NCBI RefSeq assembly: GCF_947495275.1
Contig: NZ_CANLYL010000009.1
Location: 124,001-188,000 of the forward strand
DNA: 64,000 nucleotides
DNA from: an uncultured Roseobacter sp.
GTDB taxonomy: Bacteria; Pseudomonadota; Alphaproteobacteria; Rhodobacterales; Rhodobacteraceae
Direction of reading: 5' to 3'
Shown: piece after piece, positions 59,035 through 64,000 of the stretch
How the letters are laid out: each line of letters opens with the position of its first letter
How positions within the stretch are numbered: position 1 is the first letter of the stretch
Notes under the pieces: generated by a model
What the model saw: only the letters and a program-made list of their open reading frames with translations
The model's database searches: none
What the model was told of the DNA's origin: nothing
Program-made: the position numbers and the translations under genes

Positions 59035-60726
59035 ATGGCCAACACCCTCAATGGCGCGGAAGCGATGATCCGCATGCTCGACGCCCACAAAGTGCGTCAC
59101 GTGTTCGGGCTTTGCGGGGACACCAGCCTGCCGCTTTATGATGCCATGCGTGGGATGAACCACGGGATCACCCATGTTCTGACGCGGGATGAACGTTCTG
59201 CGGCCTATATGGCGGATGGGTATTCCCGTGTTACCGGTCGACCGGGCGTGTGCGAGGGCCCTTCCGGAGGCGGGGCCACCTACATCCTGCCCGGGTTGAT
59301 CGAAGCAAGTGAAAGCTCATATGCGGTCCTGGGTCTGACGACGGATATCTCGGTTGGCACTTACGGAAAATACCCGCTTACGGAAGTGGATCAGGAGGCG
59401 CTCATGCGCCCGGTCACAAAATGGAATACGGTCATCAAACAGGCGGCCCATGTGCCACGCATGGTGCGTATGGCGTTCAGGGCGATGACCACGGGCCGCC
59501 CCGGGGCCGCCCATCTCGGGCTTCCCTACGACATCCAGTATGATCCGGTCGATCCTGATGACATCTGGGCAGATCCGATGCACCAGAGCTATCCGGCCTA
59601 TCCTGCGGCTGCCGCGCCGGGGGCCGTTGAGGCGGCGATTGACGCGATCCTGTCAGCCAACTCCCCGGTGATCGTCTGTGGGGGCGGTGTCGTTATTGCA
59701 GGTGCCATGGAGGAGCTCGACAGGCTTGCGACCCGGCTCGATATCCCCGTGGTCACCTCCATTTCCGGTCAGGGATCGCTGGCTGAGACGCATGCTTGCG
59801 CCGTTGGCGTTGTCGGTTCCAATGGTGGGACGGATGAAACCTGGGAGGCCTTGGCGGAAGCAGACCTCGTGGTTTTCTTGGGATGTCGCGCCGGGTCCAC
59901 CACCACTGCACGCTGGGAAGCCCCGAGGCCCGGGAGCCGGATCATACATTTTGACAGCGATCCAATGGTGATCGGGGCAAATTACCGCACTGAGGTGGGC
60001 GTTGTTGCCGATCTGCGCCTCGCGCTCGCAGAGGCCAATAGTCTTCTGGACGCGCGCGGTCAGGGGCACGCCACCTTTGGTGGTGCGGCAGCAGCAGCGG
60101 AGATTAAACGCCGCAAGTTTGCGGCATTCCACAAGCTGGCGGCAAGCGACGAGACACCCATCCGCCCGGAACGCGTGATCAATACCTTGCAGAAACTGCT
60201 TCCCGCAGACGCCACGGTCGTTTCAGATCCGGGCACCAGCTGTCCCTATTTCTCGGCCTACTACCAACTGCCTCAGGCAGGGCGTCATTTCATCACCAAC
60301 CGTGCCCATGGCGCTTTGGGCTATGCCATGTCGGCAGCTCTGGGGGCGTGGTTCGGGCGACCGGGCAGCAAGGTCGTGGCGCTGATGGGGGATGGGTCAT
60401 TCGGGTTCACCTGCGGGGAGCTTGAAACCATCTGCCGGGCGCGCGCCAATATCACCTATGTCGTGTTTTCCAACAGCGCGTTCGGGTGGATCAAGGCCAG
60501 CCAGAAAGATGATAAGGGCGCGCGCTACCACAATGTGGATTTCACCCGTGTGGATCAGGCTGCGGTGGCTGCGGCATATGGTGTCACCTCCTGGAAGGTG
60601 AAGGCCCCTCAGGACCTCGAGGCGGTGATGCGCAGGGCGATTGCTCATGAGGGCCCGTCTCTGGTCGATGTGGTGACCCAACCCCTGGAGGAAAGCAATG
60701 CACCTGTGCGCCGCTGGATGGGGTGA
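59035..60726 (+). CDS. Thiamine-diphosphate-dependent enzyme, acetolactate-synthase family
   Basis: 563 aa from ATG 59035 (MANTLNGAEAMIRMLDAHKVRHVFGLCGD), GGGAG upstream. Three-domain ThDP fold: pyrimidine-binding part with Glu53 in TRDERSAAYMADGYSRVTG, a central FAD/NAD-like domain (VVTSISGQGSLAETH), and the diphosphate/Mg site GDGSFGFTCGELETICRARANITYVVFSN. It resembles sulfoacetaldehyde acetyltransferase, glyoxylate carboligase and acetolactate synthases in general plan; none can be assigned. It is part of a cluster with racemase, dehydrogenase and D-amino-acid oxidoreductase genes, suggesting breakdown of an amino-acid-derived 2-oxo acid. Confidence 0.85.
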   Translation: MANTLNGAEAMIRMLDAHKVRHVFGLCGDTSLPLYDAMRGMNHGITHVLTRDERSAAYMADGYSRVTGRPGVCEGPSGGGATYILPGLIEASESSYAVLGLTTDISVGTYGKYPLTEVDQEALMRPVTKWNTVIKQAAHVPRMVRMAFRAMTTGRPGAAHLGLPYDIQYDPVDPDDIWADPMHQSYPAYPAAAAPGAVEAAIDAILSANSPVIVCGGGVVIAGAMEELDRLATRLDIPVVTSISGQGSLAETHACAVGVVGSNGGTDETWEALAEADLVVFLGCRAGSTTTARWEAPRPGSRIIHFDSDPMVIGANYRTEVGVVADLRLALAEANSLLDARGQGHATFGGAAAAAEIKRRKFAAFHKLAASDETPIRPERVINTLQKLLPADATVVSDPGTSCPYFSAYYQLPQAGRHFITNRAHGALGYAMSAALGAWFGRPGSKVVALMGDGSFGFTCGELETICRARANITYVVFSNSAFGWIKASQKDDKGARYHNVDFTRVDQAAVAAAYGVTSWKVKAPQDLEAVMRRAIAHEGPSLVDVVTQPLEESNAPVRRWMG

Positions 60727-60806
60727 TCTGCCCCCTATCAGAGAATCGATTGACGCTATGAAATCTGTGGTCAATGTGATCTCGGGATCGGTTCAATAGG
60801 TGGGGC

Positions 60807-62051
60807 ATGGCTCAAAAAATCGTTATTATCGGCGCAGGCATCGTGGGGGTCTCCACCGGTATCTGGTTGCGCAGATATGGGCTGGATGTCACGCTACTCG
60901 ACCGCGCAGCGCCGGGGCAGGGCACCTCTTATGGCAATGCCGGTGTTCTGGCCGCCTGCTCAATGGTGCCGGTGACGGCACCCGGTTTGATCTACAAAGG
61001 GCCTGGTATGCTGCTGAACCCGGATTTCCCGCTGTTTCTCAAGTGGCGATATCTGCCGAAAGTTGTGCCTTGGCTGATGCGCTATCTGAGCCATGCCAAT
61101 GACGCGGATACGCGGCGCATCGCGCGGGGCCTCACGCCGATCGTCAGCGATGCTGTGGAACAGCACAAGGCGCTGACCCACGGGACGGAGGCTGAAAGCT
61201 GGGTCACTGACAGCGAATACCACTTTGCCTACAAGGATACCGCCACTTTTGAAGCGGACAGCTATGTGTGGTCTTTGCGCCGTGACGCAGGGTTTGAGCC
61301 GGTATTGCGCACAGGTAAAGAGGTGCAGGAACATGAACCCAATCTTTCCCCAGCGATTGGCTGTCTGGCCACAATGAAAGATCATGGGTACATTCGCGAC
61401 CCCGGCGGCTATGTGGCGGCGCTGGCCCGCGTTTTCCAGAGTGAAGGTGGGGTGATCAGCACAGCGGAAGTGGTCGATTTCGACATGGCCGACGGCGTGA
61501 TTAAAGGGGTGGTCACCAAGGCGGGCCGACTGGTCTGCGACCGCGTTATTCTGGCAACCGGTGTGTGGTCAAAACCGCTGATGAAAAAGCTTGGGATTTC
61601 TGTCCCGCTGGAAAGTGAACGCGGGTATCACATCGTGTTTGAAGGTGCGGAAAACGGCCCCCGCGCCCCGATGATGGTCACCAGCGGCAAATTCGTGGCC
61701 ACCCCCATGGCGGCGGGGTTGCGCTGTGCCGGTGTGGTGGAGTTCGGCGGGCTTGAAGCCGGTCCTTCGAAAGCGCCGCTTGAGTTGTTGCGCCGGAAGG
61801 TTGCCGAGGCCTTCCCTGATCTGAACTATGCAGGTCAGCAGGAGTGGCTGGGGCATCGTCCTGCGCCAGCGGACAGTCTGCCGTTGATCGGAGAAGTTGC
61901 CAATTCAGGTGTGCTCGCGGCCTTTGGCCATCACCACATTGGCCTGACGGGTGGCCCAAAAACCGGCCGTCTTGTGGCAGGGATGCTGACGGGACGTGGC
62001 GCAAACATCGACTTGGACATTTACAGCCCGAATAGGTTTTCGAAGGGCTAG
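60807..62051 (+). CDS. DadA-like FAD-dependent D-amino acid dehydrogenase
   Basis: 414 aa. The N-terminal FAD motif is KIVIIGAGIVGVSTGIWLRRYGLDVTLLD, with GTSYGNAGVLAACSMVPVTAPGL typical of DadA. Late motifs are GVWSKPLMKKLGISVPLESERGYHIVF and the C-terminal WLGHRPAPADSLPLIGEV...HHIGLTGGPKTGRLVA. Oxidises D-amino acids (or N-substituted amino acids) to 2-oxo acids, feeding electrons to the membrane. Starts 80 bases after the ThDP-enzyme gene. Confidence 0.9.
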   Translation: MAQKIVIIGAGIVGVSTGIWLRRYGLDVTLLDRAAPGQGTSYGNAGVLAACSMVPVTAPGLIYKGPGMLLNPDFPLFLKWRYLPKVVPWLMRYLSHANDADTRRIARGLTPIVSDAVEQHKALTHGTEAESWVTDSEYHFAYKDTATFEADSYVWSLRRDAGFEPVLRTGKEVQEHEPNLSPAIGCLATMKDHGYIRDPGGYVAALARVFQSEGGVISTAEVVDFDMADGVIKGVVTKAGRLVCDRVILATGVWSKPLMKKLGISVPLESERGYHIVFEGAENGPRAPMMVTSGKFVATPMAAGLRCAGVVEFGGLEAGPSKAPLELLRRKVAEAFPDLNYAGQQEWLGHRPAPADSLPLIGEVANSGVLAAFGHHHIGLTGGPKTGRLVAGMLTGRGANIDLDIYSPNRFSKG

Positions 62052-62077
62052 ACATCGGCTTCCCTATCTTCAAAAGT

Positions 62078-62111
62078 AGTTTGCAAAGTTTTGGGTGTAG
62101 CTTTGCAAACT
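62078..62111. repeat. Long inverted repeat with two TTTGCAAA palindromes
   Basis: Perfect 11-bp arms AGTTTGCAAAG / CTTTGCAAACT separated by 12 bases, 27 bases past the dadA-like stop. Each arm holds the octamer TTTGCAAA, 23 bp (about two helical turns) apart. It could terminate transcription (no T tract follows) or be a paired operator for the hemP operon. Confidence 0.55.
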
Positions 62112-62239
62112 CATAATTCTTTGAAAATGTTGAGAGTAACGTCTGGTCGGTTGCTCCTCGACCGCGAGGGCTGGGTTTTCGGGGTCGATAACGCGCAAAT
62201 TGCCGCTTCAAAAAACACGCTGAAATTCAGGCGTTGACA

Positions 62240-62262
62240 TACCTGATTAAATCTATCAGGTA
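62240..62262. promoter_or_regulatory. Palindrome in the hemP-operon promoter region
   Basis: Perfect 8-bp arms TACCTGAT / ATCAGGTA around a 7-base spacer. TTGACA (62235-62240) overlaps the left edge and TATAAG begins at the right edge, so a bound protein would cover the promoter. Because HemP genes are usually iron-repressed, an iron-responsive regulator is a reasonable guess, not shown. Confidence 0.6.
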
Positions 62263-62333
62263 TAAGGGGAGTTCCAGCCACCCCAATATCATCAGGGGAA
62301 GCCCGACATTGTAGCGATGAAAGGACTTCCAGG

Positions 62334-62498
62334 ATGGCTAGAGAAACTCGAGAATTGACTGATTTCCAGACAAGCCCAAGCCCACAGTTCGGCGGCACTT
62401 CGATTTTGGCGGAGCTGTTATGGCAGACGGATCGGCTTGCGGGCTTCAATATGGAATGGGTCATCGATCGGCTCGATCCGCCAGCGGGGCGCAAATGA
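62334..62498 (+). CDS. 54-residue hypothetical protein coupled to hemP
   Basis: ATG 62334 has AAAGGA eight bases upstream and opens a 54-codon frame (MARETRELTDFQTSPSPQFG, later ELLWQTDRLAGFNMEWVIDRL) whose TGA overlaps the hemP ATG (ATGA). No family recognised and no signal peptide. Promoter-side palindrome, good ribosome-binding site and coupling to hemP support a real gene; a leader peptide controlling hemP translation is an alternative. Confidence 0.55.
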   Translation: MARETRELTDFQTSPSPQFGGTSILAELLWQTDRLAGFNMEWVIDRLDPPAGRK

Positions 62499-62665
62499 TG
62501 CCCTTTCATTCCGTCAATGAACGCCCGCATCCCCCTGTCCAGCAGGCACCGACATATGATGCAAGCGATCTGACCAAAGGTGGTGGATTGGCTCAAATCA
62601 TCTATGAGGACAAAATCTACGTGTTGCGGATCACGCGCGCCGGCAAGCTGATCCTGACAAAATGA
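62495..62665 (+). CDS. hemP: Hemin uptake protein HemP
   Basis: 56 aa from ATG 62495 (a second ATG follows directly at 62498). The core DLTKGGGLAQIIYEDKIYVL plus RITRAGKLILTK is the HemP family signature (DUF331). Small cytoplasmic protein required for normal hemin acquisition and expression of TonB-dependent hemin receptors in several proteobacteria. No receptor or hemin ABC genes are visible in the window. Stop overlaps the following gene by ATGA. Confidence 0.88.
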   Translation: MMPFHSVNERPHPPVQQAPTYDASDLTKGGGLAQIIYEDKIYVLRITRAGKLILTK

Positions 62666-63141
62666 ACGAAAACACAGAGAGACGCGGCGGCGCGGCGGTT
62701 GGCTTCCTGACAGAGCTAACCAGTATCGAGGCGGCTTCCATCATCTATCTCAGATTATGGAGCGAAGGGCCGCAAAGGCAGGCGGAAGTCTGCAGCGATC
62801 TTGCAAGATTTTTGGGGGACGCGCATGGGCTCAAAGCCATGCGGGTTTTCGAGCAACTGTTGGAACTTTGCGGTCGGCACGGACGTCGCCCGCTAATGCG
62901 GCACGCAGTGGAATGCCGTTGCATTGGCGCAGATGAGGCTTGTTTTGCCAATTTCGTGGCGATTGCCGCGGAAGGCGATCGTGAAGACGCATTGCTCATC
63001 GCCACGCTGCTTGTCCGTCCGGATGTCGCCCCGCTTGTTGCGTCATTGGCATCGGATTTCGGCCTTGCTTTGAAACGGATGGACATGAAATCTCCGCGCG
63101 ACATGGCACCCGATGGCTACGCAGGAGCGACAATTCACTGA
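62662..63141 (+). CDS. Hypothetical protein in the hemP operon
   Basis: 159 aa, family not recognised. Predominantly alpha-helical (FLTELTSIEAASIIYLRLWSEGPQRQAEVCSDLARFLG, FEQLLELCGRHGRRPLMRHAVECRCIGADEACFANFV), with six cysteines, two of them in a C-x-C arrangement (VECRCIG). That could bind metal or haem but is unproven. No signal peptide. Coupled to hemP by ATGA, which suggests a function in haem or iron handling. Confidence 0.75.
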   Translation: MNENTERRGGAAVGFLTELTSIEAASIIYLRLWSEGPQRQAEVCSDLARFLGDAHGLKAMRVFEQLLELCGRHGRRPLMRHAVECRCIGADEACFANFVAIAAEGDREDALLIATLLVRPDVAPLVASLASDFGLALKRMDMKSPRDMAPDGYAGATIH

Positions 63142-63216
63142 CCTGTTGCAAATGACTTGGGACGTTGGGTCACGCCCGGCTGCGGCGTTATCGACACGAT
63201 TGCCGCCGAAAAGCCT

Positions 63217-63678
63217 TCAGATCATCTCGGTGGGCGGTCCAAAACGATCCAGCAATCTTTCCTTGATCTGGTCGCGCGCCTGCCGATAGCTGACAAGCTT
63301 TGCTTCGCGGCTTTCTCCAAGCCCAGTCGGGTCGAGGATGGGCCAATACTCCACCTCGAGATGATAAAACCGGGTTAGATCCAACGCCCGGCGCTGCGAT
63401 GCAGGGCTCAGCGCGATGACCAGATCAAAAGAGCCAAGGTCATCTCCCCAGTTTTCCATTTCGTCAAAGCTGCGGCTGCGATGGCGCGACAATTCCACAT
63501 CCATCTCCTGACAGACCGCAATGGAAAACCCATCAATCTCCATGTCATTGGTGACGCCTGCGGATTGGACATAGGTGCCGGTGCCATAGAGCTTCTTCAT
63601 GATCCCTTCGGCCATCGGCGAGCGCACTGCATTGTGATCGCAGCAAAACAATACCGACTGAGGAAGCTCGTTGCTCAT
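63217..63678 (-). CDS. Low-molecular-weight phosphotyrosine phosphatase / arsenate-reductase-like protein
   Basis: 153 aa. The P-loop C-x5-R-S is present as CDHNAVRSPMAEGIMKKLYG (nucleophile Cys about residue 13) and the general-acid Asp in PILDPTG. The family covers protein tyrosine phosphatases and thioredoxin-type arsenate reductases; the extra resolving cysteines of ArsC are not evident (one Cys at AVCQEMDVE), so phosphatase is as likely. Its ATG directly follows the UPF0262 stop. Confidence 0.8.
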   Translation of the reverse strand: MSNELPQSVLFCCDHNAVRSPMAEGIMKKLYGTGTYVQSAGVTNDMEIDGFSIAVCQEMDVELSRHRSRSFDEMENWGDDLGSFDLVIALSPASQRRALDLTRFYHLEVEYWPILDPTGLGESREAKLVSYRQARDQIKERLLDRFGPPTEMI

Positions 63679-64000
63679 TCAGCCCCCGAAGTGCAGGACG
63701 CAGATCAGCGTGAACAGGCGCCGCGCGGTGTCGACATCAACCTCCGCTTTGCCTTCGAGGCGTTCCTGCAGCACGCGGGAACCTTCGTTGTGAATGCCGC
63801 GCCGCGCCATATCAATGGTCTCGATCTGACTGGGGGGCAATTTCTTTACAGCTTCAAAATAGCTTTCGCAAATCTGGAAATAGTCCTTGACCACCTGTCT
63901 GAACGGCCCCAGCGAAAGGTGAAATTCCGCAGCCTTTTCAGCATCTTCCGTGTTCACGTCAAAGACGAGCCGCTTTTCCTTGATGGCGAGCCCCACATGA
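63679..64000 (-). CDS. UPF0262 family protein, truncated by the window end
   Basis: The visible 107 codons (GLAIKEKRLVFDVNTEDAEKAAEFHLSLGPFRQVVKDYF, ESYFEAVKKLPPSQIETIDMARRGIHNEGS, RRLFTLICVLHFGG) are the C-terminal two thirds of a UPF0262 protein, whose usual length is about 155-160 aa. The frame stays open to the window edge, so the true start lies beyond 64000. Function unknown; widespread in alphaproteobacteria. Operon with the phosphatase gene. Confidence 0.85.
   Translation of the reverse strand, partial: HVGLAIKEKRLVFDVNTEDAEKAAEFHLSLGPFRQVVKDYFQICESYFEAVKKLPPSQIETIDMARRGIHNEGSRVLQERLEGKAEVDVDTARRLFTLICVLHFGG

Noticed and set aside
62111-62596. 161-codon minus-strand open frame over the hemP promoter
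   Set aside because: It would run antisense through hemP, the coupled 54-codon gene and the palindromic promoter. No ribosome-binding site or family resemblance.

Overview
The window reads as a chromosome segment of a marine-type alphaproteobacterium, most likely family Rhodobacteraceae (Roseobacter group). The grounds are an F0 ATP synthase operon with atpI and separate b and b-prime genes and no F1 genes beside it, VPLPA-type C-terminal sorting tails, a perfect CtrA-type box, a UPF0262 gene, HemP, and the ffh / rpsP-rimM-trmD / rplS-rpmE neighbourhood. No rRNA, tRNA, CRISPR array, prophage or intact insertion sequence was seen.

Layout. 0-5.7 kb: ribose-type ABC importer, ribokinase and LacI regulator, with an intrinsic terminator between the binding-protein gene and the rest. 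5.7-14.4 kb (minus strand): rpmE, rplS, trmD, rimM, rpsP, chorismate mutase, a translationally coupled string of four related GNAT acetyltransferases plus a NIPSNAP protein, and ffh. A plus-strand VPLPA-CTERM gene sits between trmD and rplS. 14.5-17.2 kb: DMT exporter, MarR regulator with two matching operators, DOMON protein. 17.5-24.6 kb is the accessory region of most interest: a SARP-type DNA-binding domain fused to an alpha/beta hydrolase, a frameshifted RTX-type gene, a VPLPA-CTERM gene, an intact RTX protein, a remnant of a second VPLPA gene and an orphan cytochrome P450. Three copies of a roughly 60-bp element built from a 7-mer at 22-12-12 bp spacing punctuate it. 24.8-29.1 kb: azoreductase, LysR, DMT, ArsR, DUF1127-like and GcvA-type LysR genes and a 22-residue membrane peptide. 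29.3-31.9 kb: F0 operon. 32-40 kb: GntR regulator, smc, lytic transglycosylase, two cobalamin genes. 40-45.4 kb: CtrA-box-preceded degenerate receiver, glutathionyl-hydroquinone reductase, PLP lyase, def, a degenerate second def, fmt. 45.4-49.7 kb: RND efflux pump. 49.8-54.4 kb: TetR, a pyrrolysine-less MttB homologue and a dimethylglycine-dehydrogenase-like flavoprotein. 55-62 kb: a catabolic-looking cluster (GntR, saccharopine-dehydrogenase-like, Asp/Glu racemase family, ThDP enzyme, DadA-like). 62-64 kb: hemP operon with two unrecognised partners, LMW phosphatase, partial UPF0262.

The best candidate for something undescribed is the 17.5-24.6 kb locus. It combines a hydrolase-fused SARP-like regulator, regularly spaced direct repeats that could be its operators, and a decayed tandem duplication of a secreted/surface-protein module ending in a P450. 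The link between regulator and repeats is inference. The repeats, the fusion and the duplication remnants are read directly from the sequence. All family names rest on motif recognition; no database search was run.
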